A DNA stretch of 64,000 bases from Cherax quadricarinatus (lineage: Eukaryota; Arthropoda; Malacostraca; Decapoda; Parastacidae). The notes below the pieces were generated by a model that searched no databases, was not told the origin of the DNA, and worked only from the letters and a program-made list of their open reading frames with translations. Made by a program: the position numbers and the translations under genes. Location of the stretch: the NCBI RefSeq assembly GCF_038502225.1, contig NC_091293.1, positions 698,727 through 762,726 on the forward strand, in the 5' to 3' direction. Shown piece by piece: positions 32,285 through 43,729 of this stretch (its first letter is position 1; the number at the start of each line of letters is the position of its first letter).

Positions 32285-32597
32285 CACCTACCATCCGACT
32301 TACTACCTGCTCGACTTACAACCACTCGACTTACGGCCGTGTTTTTTATGCCAAATTTCTGGGAAATAAACAACTATTTGTGTTGTACACAGTGTTTATC
32401 CTAAACCTTACAGTATAAAATACCATACTAACAACATAAAAATTAAAGTAAAACATGAAATACCAAAATAAAACAATAAAATAAAGTCATTACAAAAATG
32501 TTTTGTTGATATTCAATAGTAAAGTTCGACTTACAACCATTTCGACTTACGACCGGTTTCTCGGAACCGAACTCGGTCGTAAGTCGGATGGTAGGTG
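32285..32597. mobile_element. Small TA-flanked MITE
   Basis: 313 bp with terminal inverted repeats CACCTACCATCCGACTTAC (left) and its complement (right), TA on both sides (32283-32284, 32598-32599). The interior has repeated CGACTTAC motifs and no ORF. Inserted in PB-B between sequence that is continuous in the other PB copies. Confidence 0.88.
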
Positions 32598-32785
32598 TAC
32601 ATATCACTGAGGTCACTAACTTCGCGAGAGCGTAATTCCGTCAGTTTTCCATCAAATTTTGTCCTTTTGGTGTCATTACAATCGGAAAAGATTCTCTATC
32701 ATTTCATAAGAAAAAGTCTTCTTTTTGGAGGGGGAAATTTTGCGACACCAGGAGACCTCAGGATTGGGAGTTGCGACAGTCAAGG

Positions 32786-33229
32786 GATGAATAAACAAGA
32801 TAGAATGAATAAATGAGAGAGAGAGAGAGAGAGAATGAGTACATGAGAGAGGACAGGTGCAGAGTTATGTAAACAAACCAGGTGAACGCAAGTATTTTAA
32901 ACAAACCAGGCATACACATCTCGTTTGTGTACAAGTTACATTGCATACAAGTTGTCTACATTGATACAGTAGAATAAATGAAGAACAACACTCCCATTCT
33001 CATGTAACACCATTTTTAGAAGAAATGAAGCTCTGAGTGAAAGCAATGGAAATAAGTCGCACTGGCTTTTTTGGGTTATCCTAGGTACTTTACACATATG
33101 CTGCTATGTATGATAATCTATGTAACTGTGTTTGTGTATACCTGAATAAACTTGCTTACTTACATACGAAAGGAATAATTTTCTACAGTTAACCCCAGTA
33201 ACACATTTTCTCTTATGTTGGACTAGAGA
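32786..33229. other. Intron sequence with a GA microsatellite and a SINE tail
   Basis: A (GA)n run lies at about 32816-32834. At 33056-33175 is a plus-strand SINE/LINE tail (GGCTTTTTTGGGTTATCCTA ... GTATACCTGAATAAACTTG), also found at 48.7 and, reversed, at 48.3 and 52.4 kb. Nothing else recognised. Confidence 0.6.
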
Positions 33230-33405
33230 AAACGTTATTCTTGTTGTCACTCGTGCAAGTCGTCTGGCTACCACATCTCATATTTGTTTATTTATTCTAC
33301 TATGGGGTGTATATATCATCTCTATATGTTATGTATCATGTTTATTATATAATCTTGAAAAAAAATATCATAGATGGATTAATGAAAATGTGTATATTAA
33401 TGTAA
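33230..33405. repeat. Unit 1 of a tandemly duplicated intron segment
   Basis: Contains GGCTACCACATCTCATATTT, then TATATGTTATGTATC and GATGGATTAATGAAAAT. The same order is found split at 34380-34450 and 39541-39735. The two units were adjacent before a CR1-like and an L2-like LINE inserted. Confidence 0.75.
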
Positions 33406-34349
33406 TTACCTGGAGAGAGTTTCGGGGGTCAACGCCCCCGCGGCCCGGTCTATGACCAGGCCTCCTGGTGGATCAGCGCCTGATCAACCAGGCTGTTGCT
33501 GCTGGCTGCACGCAAACCAACGTACGAGCCACAGCCCGGCTGATCAGGAACTGACTTTAGGTGCTTGTCCAGTGCCAGCTTGAAGACTGCCAGGGGTCTG
33601 TTGGTAATCCCCCTTATGTGTGCTGGGAGGCAGTTGAACAGTCTCGGGCCCCTGACACTTATTGTATGGTCTCTTAACGTGCTAGTGACACCCCTGCTTT
33701 TCATTGGGGGGATGGTGCATCGTCTGCCAAGTCTTTTGCTTTCGTAGTGAGTGATTTTCGTGTGCAAGTTCGGTACTAGTCCCTCTAGGATTTTCCAGGT
33801 GTATATAATCATGTATCTCTCCCTCCTGCGTTCCAGGGAATACAGGTTTAGAAACCTCAAGCGCTCCCAGTAATTGAGGTGTTTTATCTCCATTATGCGC
33901 GCCGTGAAAGTTCTCTGTACATTTTCTAGGTCGGCAATTTCACCTGCCTTGAAAGGTGCTGTTAGAGTGCAGCAATATTCCAGCCTAGATAGAACAAGTG
34001 ACCTGAAGAGTGTCATCATGGGCTTGGCCTCCCTAGTTTTGAAGGTTCTCATTATCCATCCTGTCATTTTTCTAGCAGATGCGATTGATACAATGTTATG
34101 GTCCTTGAAGGTGAGATCCTCCGACATAATCACTCCCAGGTCTTTGACGTTGGTGTTTCGCTCTATTTTGTGGCCAGAATTTGTTTTGTACTCTGATGAA
34201 GATTTAATTTCCTCATGTTTACCATATCTGAGTAATTGAAATTTCTCATCGTTGAACTTCATATTGTTTTCTGCAGCCCACTGAAAGATTTGGTTGATGT
34301 CCGCCTGGAGCCTTGCAGTGTCTGCAATGGAAGACACTGTCATGCAGTG

Positions 34350-34350
<1 letters not shown>
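33406..34350 (-). mobile_element. CR1-like LINE, 5'-truncated
   Basis: Starts downstream of the RT catalytic motif and ends with the family 3' tail (CTCCAGGTAATT on the minus strand). It is inserted between the two units of the duplicated segment, followed by an (ATT)n run at 34351-34386. Confidence 0.85.
33450..34343 (-). pseudogene. CR1-like reverse transcriptase C-terminal part (297 open codons)
   Basis: The open frame holds the region after the catalytic FADD motif: FQWAAENNMKFNDEKFQLL, KDLGVIMSEDLTFKDH, LEYCCTLTAPFKAGEI, and LYSLERRRERYMIIYTWKI. It ends with SYVGLRAASSNSLVDQA. No stop within it, but the endonuclease and most of RT are missing through 5' truncation. The plus-strand relative at 46.3 kb contains the missing RT core. 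Confidence 0.85.
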
Positions 34351-34379
<29 letters not shown>

Positions 34380-34387
<8 letters not shown>

Positions 34388-34450
34388 TAATATGGCGTCA
34401 CTCGTACAAGTTGTTTGGCTACCACATCTCATATTTATGTTTATCTATTC
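34380..34450. repeat. Unit 2 of duplicated segment, left part
   Basis: GGCTACCACATCTCATATTT and TCTATTCTACTA match 33260-33290. The unit continues on the far side of the L2-like LINE at 39541. Confidence 0.7.
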
Positions 34451-34868
34451 TACTATTCAAATTCAAATTCAAATTCAAACTTTATTCTCTATAAGTATTA
34501 CAATGCTGAGTTTACAGAATTTGGTTATTGTGTGGTTTGCATGTAGTAAAATAATAATTACAGAGTGTACCACTAGAATGCCTAGCATGGCTAGGCATTT
34601 TGGGCAGACTTATATTAAATCTTAGGTTTAAAATGTTACAGAATTATGAGATAAGTTGGTATTATGGCTAAGTGACTAAATACTAGTTGTGAGTTTAGCA
34701 ATGTGAATGCTTTTGTTTTGGCACTATACATAGTTTCAGTATTGGAGTATCACAGGCCAACTTTTGACTAGTTAAGATTCATTATTTTGAGATTGAGATT
34801 GATATTTCTGTTTATGGTCAAATGGGTGAGTGAGTGTAAGTGTGAACCACCAGGTGGTATTTGTATTA

Positions 34869-36323
34869 TTAGTTGACAGGGTGTATCAGGGAGATAAGAT
34901 GTTTTCTGATGGTAGTTTTGAAGGTGATGAATGTGTCTGCAGTTTTGGAATTTTCAGGTAGGGTGTTCCAGATTTTAGGGCCTTTGACATACATTGAATT
35001 TTTGTAAAGGTTTAGTCGGACACGGGGAATGTCATAGAGATGTTTGTGTCTGGTGTTGTGCCTGTGGGTTCTGTCACAACTATCAAGAAAGCATTTTAGG
35101 TCAAGGTTAATATTGGAATTTAAGGTCCTGTAGATGTAGATTGCACAGTAGTAAGTGTGGATGTACTGAACAGGGAGTAAATTTAGATCTATGAAGAGTG
35201 GGGGGGTGTGTTGCCAGGGATGGAATTTAGTGATTATTCTTACTGCGGCTTTTTGTTGGGTTATTATTGGCTTTAGGTGTGTTGCTGCAGTTGAACCCCA
35301 AGCACAGATAGCATAGGTAAGGTATGGATATATAAGTGAATGGTATAGTGTGAGAAGGGCAGTTTGCGGCACGTAGTATCGTATCTTGGAGAGGATCCCA
35401 ACCGTTTTGGATACTTTTTTGGTTATGTGTTGGATATGGGTGCTGAAGTTCAGGTTGTTGTCGAGGTATAGGCCTAGGAATTTGCCCTCATTATGCCTGG
35501 TAATTAGAGTGTTGTCGATCTTAATGTTAATTTGCGCATCTCCTGCTCTGCTACCAAACATAATGTAGTAGGTTTTGTCAACGTTAAGCATAAGTTTATT
35601 GGCTGTCATCCAAGTCGATATTTTGATCAGCTCCTCATTAACAATGGTGTTGAGGGTTGCAAGATTAGGGTGAGAGATGACATAAGTCGTGTCGTCAGCA
35701 AAGAGAATGGGGTTCAGGTGTCGAGATACGTTTGGAAGATCATTGATGTATATGAGGAAGAGCAGGGGACCAAGGACACTTCCCTGCGGAACTCCAGTAT
35801 CAAGTGGCTGTGTTGTTGATGCTGTGTCTTTAATGGTGACATACTGATACCTATTAGTAAGGTAAGATTTGAAATATGCAAGCGCATGGCCTCTTATACC
35901 ATAATGGTCAAGTTTGTGGAGTAGGATGCTGTGGTCTACTGTGTCAAAAGCTTTTCTTAGGTCAATAAAAATTCCTAGTGGATATTCCTTATTTTCCAAT
36001 GCTGTGTAAAGCAGATCTAGCATTTTTATAATTGCATCGTTAGTGCTTTTATTTTTCCTGAATCCAAATTGGCAGGGGTTGAGTATGTTTTGTGACGTTA
36101 TAAATGAATATAGTCTCCTGTGCACGAGTTTCTCAAAGATTTTGGATAGCAATGGTAAGTTTGATATTGGCCTATAGTTGTTTAAATCTGTAGGGTCACC
36201 ACCTTTATGTATTGGTGTAACCCTTGCCGTCTTGAGTAGTTTCGGGAAGGTGCTAGCTTCTAGTGACTTGTTAAAAAGCAATGAGATAGTATGCGAGAGG
36301 ACATGGGCCACTCTCTTGTACAA
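34869..36323 (-). pseudogene. L2-like LINE reverse transcriptase part (484 open codons)
   Basis: RT motifs in order: RVTPIHKGGD, NYRPISNLPLLSKIFEKLV, FGFRKNKSTNDAI, FIDLRKAFDTVDHSIL, GVPQGSVLGPLLFLIYINDL, and the catalytic LFADDTTYVI. The thumb/C-terminal part follows with YPYLTYAICAWGS and NTLPENSKTADTF. It continues the frame of the endonuclease at 36566-37825 except for one frameshift, so the pair represents one ORF of about 985 codons. Opposite-strand ORFs are shadows. Confidence 0.92.
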
Positions 36324-36565
36324 TAATGGTGGGACATGAGACAGATTCCCTGAGTTATTTTTAAGTGACTTTATAATCTCGGTGACTTCCGTGGACTCAG
36401 TTGGAGCAAGATAGAAGGAATTTGGGAAATTCCCATCTAGGTAGTCCCCAGCATGGGCATTGGTACGTGGGATTTTATTGGCGAGATTAGAACCTATGGT
36501 TGAGAAGAAGTCGTTTATCTTGTTAGCTGTGTCAGTGGGATGTAGTGGTGTTTCATTAGGTTTAG

Positions 36566-37825
36566 TTAGGACAATATTCTTTTTTTTTTCAGTTTGTGGG
36601 TCCCTAGAATCTGAGAGAGTGTTTTCCAGGTCTTTTTTATATCTCCTCTTGTGTCAGTGAATCTACTGGAGTAGTATAGTTGTTTGGCTTTCTTTATTAC
36701 TTTGGTGAGGACTGATGAATAGTGTTTAAGAATATCTTTGTGTATTAAGCCCTGTCTATATTGTTTTTCATATTGGTGTTTCTTATCAATGGATTTCAGA
36801 ATGGTGCTGGTTAGCCATGGGCAACCAAGCCGTTTGTTTGTGATCTGTTTCGTTTTTATAGGACAATGTTTGTTGTATAGTCTAAGTAGTTTGTTAAGAA
36901 AAATGTCTGTCCAGTCGTCAATACCATTGGCCTTGGAGAATTCTGTAGGCCAGTCAACAGTCTCTAGGTCAGCTGTGAACTTCCTTATTGAGGCCTCATC
37001 ATGGAGTCTAAATGAGACTTTGTTGTATTCAAGTGGTGGTTTACTAATGTTTGTCAAGAGGAAGGTAGGGTAGTGGTCTGTAGTGCTATCTGTGATTATC
37101 CCTGATTTAAGGGGGGCTAGTATATTGGTCCATATGTGGTCTATTATGGTTGCACTTGTTTCAGTGAGCCTGGTTGGTTTAGTTATTGTTGGTATGAGAA
37201 GTGTGTTGTTCATATTGTTGATGAAATCAGTTACAGGCTGATCATCTAGTAGGCCAAGGTTGATGTTGAAGTCTCCAGCAAAGAGAAGGTGGTGCTTATT
37301 CATTTGTCTGTTTGTTATTAGTGCCTTTAATTTCTCACTGAAGTTTGGGATGTTAGTGTGGGGTATCCGGTAAATGGCACCAATTGTTATAGGCGTCTTA
37401 AGGTTTTTTACAGTAAAATTAGCAAAAATGTATTCTCCATATTCATCACTAAAGCAATTGGTGCTGATACAAGATAATTGGTTAGAGTAATAGATTGCAA
37501 TACCACCCCCAACTTGGTATGGTCTGCAGTTGTGGATTGCTGTGTATCCTGGTAGAGGGTAGATATCTATTGTGTCCTGTTTTAGCCAGGTCTCAGTAAG
37601 AATAATGCAGGAGAAGGGTGTCTTTAGTGATTCAAGGAGTGCCAGGAGGTCATCATAGTGTTTGCTTAAGGACCTGATGTTGTAGTTAAGTACTGATAGA
37701 CTTTTATCATTGTTTAGGATAGTGCTGACTTGTGATGCTGTGTAGTAAAGGCAGTTACTTTCCAATAGGTTTTGATTGTGTGTCAGATTATGTAGGTTTA
37801 GATCAGGATCAACATGATCAATCAT
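36566..37825 (-). pseudogene. L2-like LINE endonuclease part (419 open codons)
   Basis: APE-type endonuclease with LSVLNYNIRSLSKH, IILTETWLKQDT, GGGIAIYYS, LLFAGDFNINLG, IIDHIWTNIL and TTDHYPTFLL. The frame ends in THKLKKKRILS because of a length change in a run of ten T at 36580-36589 (A-run on the coding strand). The sequence then continues in another frame (about 36324-36565) into the RT part. One homopolymer indel separates this copy from an open ORF. Confidence 0.92.
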
Positions 37826-38007
37826 CTTCTAGGTTTAAATTATGGTTATTTATATCCTGAGTTGTTTGTTGAGTTTTAGTACTGATATCTGTAGTGGTGG
37901 GAAGTTTGGACAAGTATATAGCTATAGCATTTTGGTCATGTAGAGTATAGTCACTAATACACATAATGAAGTTGGTGTTCTCTGTGTGTTGTGCTGGAAT
38001 GAGCTAA

Positions 38008-38400
38008 AGTACAACTAGGTATAAACTAATAATATAAAACAAATTAAAAATAGCACAAGACTCTCACATGTAATTGCACTAAGGTCTAATGTAATGACTT
38101 TGGTATAGTCTATGTATTGACCTAGAGTGAGCAATAGTACAACTAGGTTTAATCTAATAATGTAGAAATACAAATTAAAAATAGCACCAGGCTCTCACTA
38201 GTAATTACACTATGGTCTAATATAATGACTTTGGTATTGACTATGTATTGAGCTAGAATGACCTATAGTACAACTGAGTTTAATCTAATAATATAAAAAA
38301 GGCACAAGACTCTCAGTTGTAATTGCACTAAGGTGTTATATAAGTTGTTTACAAGAATTAGAGTATAACTAGATTTAAATTGACAAGATAAAATATACAA
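38008..38400. repeat. Tandem repeats (about 130 bp) in the L2-like LINE 5' region
   Basis: AGTACAACTAGGT-type blocks recur at 38008, 38136 and 38267 (periods 128 and 131), with TTGCACTAAGGTCTAAT.TAATGA in each. Degenerate further copies appear at 38360 and 38650-38690. This resembles monomer arrays in the 5' UTR of some LINEs, which can carry promoters; that role is inference. Confidence 0.75.
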
Positions 38401-39540
38401 GTTAAGGTAGCAAAAGAATAAAAAAAAGTAGAAAAAAAAAAAATATGAGGTAGTTGGTACTAGTTAGCAAAAGATAGTTAAGGGCCTTGAACAATAATAT
38501 AATTGAAATATACACTAATTGCACACACAATATAGTCACTAAGATATGAAAACAATCTTAGAGTAGGACTTACAATATAAACTTATAATATAAAAATACA
38601 AATTGAAATGGTACTTGCAATTGCACTAGAGTCTGGTATATGTTGTTGACAAGATCAAGAATATAACTAGATTTAAATTGACAAAATAAAATTCACAATT
38701 AAAGTACCAAAAGAATAATAGTAAAAAATAACAATGGTAATGTCTTGGTTATAATATGATAGTAAGATGGTAGACAGGTACACAGGTACACAGATACACA
38801 GGTACACAGGTACAAAGGATAATATGAAGGTTGGAGTTGAATATACAAACTTGAAAATTTGGCAACAAAATGTTATGGGAAGTATAAAATAATGTTTAAT
38901 GTACAAAAGTAAAATTGACTGGTAGTAAATATGGTGTTTAATAAAATTTTAGTAAGTAATAATGATTACAAAAAAAGTGAAAAAGTAATGTTTATTTCAT
39001 TCAATATTGCACTGGTAGTTATACTAGAGGTTATATGGCAGTACAAGGTAATTAAGAGTACTCTAAGATAGTAAATGTGGTATTAAAACAGATAAAGGTA
39101 ATTAGACAAGTAATGGTTATTAAATGTCAAAAATGTTGAGAGTAAATTGAAATTATAGTAAAAATGGTAATTATTAATTTTAGTAAGTAATATCAATTGA
39201 TAGTATTTAAAAAAATATGAGGTAGTAATATGGACAGAGAAAGTATCAATTCAGCTAATGTTTAAGCAAACAATAGTAAATAAGAAAATTACATAAGGTG
39301 ACTTATGCTTACTAGTAAAATCACAAAATGAGGTAGTTGATTATATAATTACTAAGAGATTGTACAATGAAATTTGAACAATAATGGAGCAAAACATACA
39401 CTACACTACGTAGGCTTTTAGGTTGGACATTGTTTAGATATTCTCTGTAAGATTAGTATCCCTGAGAAATCGTGATAGATCATTCTCGTTCGTGATTGTG
39501 TACAGTTGACCTACATTTGTTTTCCTAACAAGAATTTTCC
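38401..39540. other. AT-rich 5' region of the L2-like LINE, non-coding
   Basis: No ORF of interest. There is a small run of ACACAGGTAC repeats at 38777-38815 and numerous AATAGTAA-like motifs. It is assigned to the LINE because the interrupted host segment resumes only at 39541. Confidence 0.55.
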
Positions 39541-39735
39541 CATCCCGTTATGGGGCGTATTATCATCTTTATATGTTATGTATCGTGTTAATTATATAAT
39601 TTTGAAAAAAATATCGTAGATGGATTAATGAAAATATATATATTAATGTAATATACGACATTTAATGAGGCTCTGTGATTATTATTATTATTACGTATTA
39701 TTATTATCGTTACTAATATGGTGTCTCAAGACATA
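39541..39735. repeat. Unit 2 of duplicated segment, right part
   Basis: TATGGGGCGTATTATCATC... to TATTAATGTAAT matches 33285-33405, followed by an (ATT)n stretch and ACTAATATGG, which matches the sequence at 34386. Confidence 0.75.
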
Positions 39736-40161
39736 ACATACTCTTACTGATTTTAATGTGTACCTGTATGCTAGCACAGTGTGTAAGTTTATTTAGGTAC
39801 AGGTATACATAAGTATAATTATCCGAGTATATATAAAATATGAAATAACTTTTAAAAACACTTGAAATTTTGGAGTTTCGAGACATAATGGAGAGACTTA
39901 GTGCTTACGGATCTCACGAAGAATGTAAACAAACCGGGTGGGGCACGATGACCGTATTAGAAAGTCAGGTGGGGGGAGCTGTATAGAGAGTGTTGGTCAT
40001 AATTTGAAGTGACCGTATTAGCAGAAGGCCATAAAGCGAAATGCCGTAAAGCAAAATGCCTTAAAGTGGGGCCCTACTGTACTCAAATAGGTAATTGAAA
40101 TAAGTAAAAACTGTTGACAAGTACAAGATGAGGATCATCTCCCAGCAGACATTGTTTTCTC
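39736..40161. mobile_element. Right end of a Tigger-like element (terminus at 40079) and short intron
   Basis: The terminal repeat ...TTAAAGTGGGGCCCTACTG ends at 40079, followed by TA. It pairs with the terminus at 15738. Inside it are short repeats of GCCATAAAGCG and GCCGTAAAGC. No ORF. Confidence 0.5.
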
Positions 40162-41763
40162 ATAATGTACCTCTGACTCTTAATACTTCTAAATCTAATA
40201 TATTTTTTTTTTATTATCACACTGGCTCATTCCCACCAAGGCAGGGTGGCCCGAAAAAGAAAAACTTTCACCATCATTTACTCCATCACTGTCTTGCCAG
40301 AAGGGTGCTTTACACTACAGTTTTTAAACTGCAACATTAAGACCCCTCCTTCAGAGTGCAGGCACTGTACTTCCCATCTCCAGGACTCAAGTCCGGCCTG
40401 CCAGTTTCCCTGAACCCCTTCATAAATGTTACTTTGCTCACACTCCAACAGCACGTCAAGTATTAAAAACCATTTGTCTCCATTCACTCCTATCAAACAC
40501 GCTCACGCATGCCTGCTGGAAGTCCAAGCCCCTCGCACACAAAACCTCCTTTACCCCCTCCCTCCAACTTTTCCTAGGCCGACCTCTACCCCGCCTTCCT
40601 TCCACTACAGATTGATACACTCTTGAAGTCACTCTGTTTCGCTCCATTCTCTCTACATGTCCGAACCACCTCAACAACCCTTCCTCAGCCCTCTAGACAA
40701 CAGTTTTGGTAATCCCGCACCTCCTCCTAACTTCCAAACTACGAATTCTCTACATTATATTCACACCACACATTGCCCTCAGACATGACATCTCCACTGC
40801 CTCCAGCCTTCTCCTCACTGCAACATTAATCACCCATGCTTCACACCCATATAAGAGCGTTGGTAAAACTATACTCTCATACATTCCCCTCTTTGCCTCC
40901 AAGGACAAAGTTCTTTGTCTCCACAGACTCCTAAGTGCACCACTCACCCTTTTCCCCTCATCAATTCTATGATTCACCTCATCTTTCATAGACCCATCTG
41001 CTGACATGTCCACTCCCAAATATCTGAATACATTCACCTCCTCCATACTCTCTCCCTCCAATCTGATATCCAATCTTTCATCACCTAATCTTTTTGTTAT
41101 CCTCATAACCTTACTCTTTCCTGTATTCACTTTTAATTTTCTTCTTTTGCACACCCTACCAAATTCATCCACCAATCTCTGCAACTTCCCTTCAGAATCT
41201 CCCAAGAGCACAGTGTCATCAGCAAAGAGCAACTGTGACAACTCCCACTTTATGTGTGATTCTTTATCTTTTAACTCCACGCCTCTTGCCAAGACCCTCG
41301 CATTTACTTCTCTTACAACTCCATCTATAAATATATTAAACAACCACGGTGACATCACACATCCTTGTCTAAGGCCTACTTTTACTGGGAAATAATTTCC
41401 CTCTTTCCTACATACTCTAACTTGAGCCTCACTATCCTCGTAAAAACTCTTCACTGCTTTCAGTAACCTACCTCCTACACCATACACCTGCAACATCTGC
41501 CACATTGCCCCCCTATCCACCCTGTCATACGCCTTTTCCAAATCCATAAATGCCACAAAGACCTCTTTAGCCTTATCTAAATACTGTTCACTTATATGTT
41601 TCACTGTAAACACCTGGTCCACACACCCTCTACCTTTCCTAAAGCCTCCTTGTTCATCTGCTATCCTATTCTCCGTCTTACTCTTAATTCTTTCAATAAT
41701 AACTATATATGACACCATATATAATGCACCTCTGACTCTTAATACTTCTAAATCTAATATATT
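40162..41763 (-). mobile_element. LINE-A copy 5 with a 43-bp target duplication
   Basis: Bases 40162-40204 and 41721-41763 are the same 43-bp host sequence (one difference, T/C), on either side of a 5'-truncated LINE-A. The LINE tail starts right after the left copy with a T-run and CACACTGG. Homology ends at about 41704, with about 16 bp of filler before the right copy. This is a clean target-site duplication. Confidence 0.93.
40456..41703 (-). pseudogene. LINE-A reverse transcriptase, two nonsense changes
   Basis: RT region with FMDLEKAYDRVDR, GLRQGCVMSPWLFN and LLFADDTVLLGDSEGK on the minus strand. The frame is stopped after CLRAMCGVNIM (CAG to TAG near 40750) and again near 40695 (VVQ to VV-stop). 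The tail with LRWFGHVERMERNR resumes to 40456. Otherwise very close to the intact copy 4. Endonuclease missing. Confidence 0.9.
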
Positions 41764-41844
41764 AAGCCATATACTACAATATACCATTATTATGTTCACA
41801 CTTTTTTATCTTAATCCTGTAATATCACTGTTGTTTATCTTATA

Positions 41845-43729
41845 CAGTGGGCTCCCGGTTCGCGATATTAATCCATTCCTGAGAGCTCATCATAAACCAA
41901 AATTATCGGAAAGCGAATAAATTTTCCCCATAAGAAATAATGGAAATCAAATTATTCCGTGCAAGACACCCAAAAGTATGAAAAAAAAACTTTTACCACA
42001 TAAAATATTAAGTTTAATGCAATAGAATAATTACAATAATAATAACAATAGAATAATAACAATAGAATAATTGACACTTACCTTTAATGAAGATCTGGTG
42101 ATGATTGATGGGATGGGAGGAGGGGAGAGTGTTGAACCTATTGTTTAGAAGGGGCATCCCCCTCCATTAGGACTTGAGGTAGCAAGTCCTTTTCCGGGGT
42201 TACTTCCCTTCTTCTTTTAATGCCACTAGGACCAGGTTGAGAGTCACTGGACTTCTGTCGCACAACATATCTGTCCATAGAGGCCTGTACCTCTCGTTCC
42301 TTTATGACTTTCCTAAAGTGGCTCACAACAGTGTCATTGTACAGGTTGCCAACGTGGCTTGCAGTAGCTTTCTGAGGGTGATTTTCATCAAAAAAGCTTT
42401 GCAGTTTAAGCCACATTGCACACATTTCCTTAATCTTTGAAGTAGACAACTTCAATTTCTCTATCCCCTCCTCCGGAGCAGTTTCCTCAGGTCTGGCCTC
42501 TTGCTGTTGAAAATGATCTAGCAGCTCATCAGTGGTTAGTTTGTCATTGTCCTCCTCCATCAACTCTTCCACATCCTCCCCACTAACCTCCAACCCCAAG
42601 GACTTCCCCAATGCCACAATGGATTCCTTAACTGGCATAGGCTTCTCAGGGTTAGCCTCAAACCCTTCGAAATCCCTTTTGTCTACACATTCTGGCCACA
42701 GTTTTTTCCAGGCAGAGTTCAAGGTCCTTTTAGTCACTCCCTCCCAAGCCTTACCTATAAGGTTTACACAATTGAGGATATTAAAGTGATCCTTCCAAAA
42801 CTCCTTTAGAGTCAATAGAGTATCTGTGGTCACTTCAAAGCACCTTTCAAACATAGCTTTTGTGTACAGTTTCTTGAAGTTGGAAATGACCTGCTGGTTC
42901 ATGGGCTGCAGGAAAGGAGTGGTATTAGGAGGCAAAAACCTGACCTTAATGAAGCTCATGTCCCCAGAAAGTCGCTCTGCCAAGTCTGTAGGATGACCAG
43001 GGGCATTGTCTAATACCAGGAGGCACTTAAGGTGCAATTTCTTTTCTATTAGGTAATTTTTCACATTGGGGGCAAATGCTTGGTGTACCCAGTCATAGAA
43101 AAAGTCCCTAGTGACCCATGCCTTACTGTTTGCCCTCCACAGCACACACAAATTAGCCTTGAGGATATTCTTTTGCCTGAACGCTCTGGGAGTTTGAGTG
43201 ATACACCAATAAAGGCTTCACTTTGCAATCACCACTAGCATTGGCACACATCAGAAGAGTAAGCCTGTCTTTCATAGGCTTATGTCCTGGGAGTGCCTTT
43301 TCCTCTTGAGTAATGTAGGTCCTGCTTGGCAATTTCTTCCAAAACAGGCCTGTTTCGTCACAATTAAACACTTGTTCAGGTTTCAATCCTTCAGCCTCTA
43401 TGTACTCCTTGAATTCATGCACATATTTTTCAGCTGCTTTGTGGTCTGAACTGGCAGCCTCACCATGCCTAATCACGCTATGTATGCCACTACGATTCTT
43501 AAATCTTTCAAACCAACCTTTGCTGGCCTTAAATTCACTCACATCACCACAAGTTGCAGGCAATTTCTTTACCAAATTGTCATGCAACTTCCTAGCCTTT
43601 TCACAAATGATCGCTTGAGAGAAGCTATCTCCTGCTATCTGTTTTTCATTTATCCACACCAATAACAGTCTCTCAACATTTTCTAACACTTGCGGTCGCT
43701 GTTTCGTAATCACAGTTGCACCTTTTGCA
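41845..43729 (-). mobile_element. Tigger-7: Tigger/pogo element, 5' truncated
   Basis: The left terminus CAGTGGGCTCCCGG at 41845 is beside TA. The 3' UTR, transposase and part of the N-terminus are present; the sequence stops abruptly at 43729 (TTGCACCTTTTGCA|TTTTATC), so the leader, start codon and right terminal repeat are missing. Confidence 0.88.
42138..43713 (-). pseudogene. Tigger-7 transposase, one frameshift, N-terminus missing
   Basis: Minus-strand pieces 43713-43153 (DNA-binding domain FKASKGWFERFKNRSG and catalytic FNCDETGLFWKK) and 43151-42138 (LLVLDNAPGHP, FLQPMNQQVISNF, to the C-terminus ending MEGDAPSKQ). The frame breaks near 43192, where two bases of the SETP region are lost. 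The third catalytic aspartate is changed to asparagine (QPMNQQ), so the enzyme would be dead even without the frameshift. Confidence 0.92.

Larger units (their letters stand above)
16153..32785. mobile_element. PB-B: piggyBac-type element, host of Tigger-5
   Basis: Left end at TTAA 16149-16152 followed by CCCTTTGACTGTTTCGG. PB sequence continues to 16210, then resumes at 31643-32284 and 32598-32785, ending GACAGTCAAGGGATGA (decayed TTAA). The two sides align end to end with the uninterrupted copy PB-D once Tigger-5 and a 313-bp MITE are removed. About 190 bp of the consensus is also deleted near 32118. No own coding sequence. Confidence 0.85.
34451..39540 (-). mobile_element. L2/Daphne-like LINE, about 5.1 kb
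   Basis: Minus-strand non-LTR element with a 3' end made of TTTGAA-type repeats (34453-34480), an RT part (34869-36323), an endonuclease part (36566-37825) and a long AT-rich 5' region with tandem repeats (about 37850-39540). The 5' end is placed where the duplicated host segment resumes (39541). The hexamer-repeat 3' end is characteristic of CR1/L2-group elements. Confidence 0.88.
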
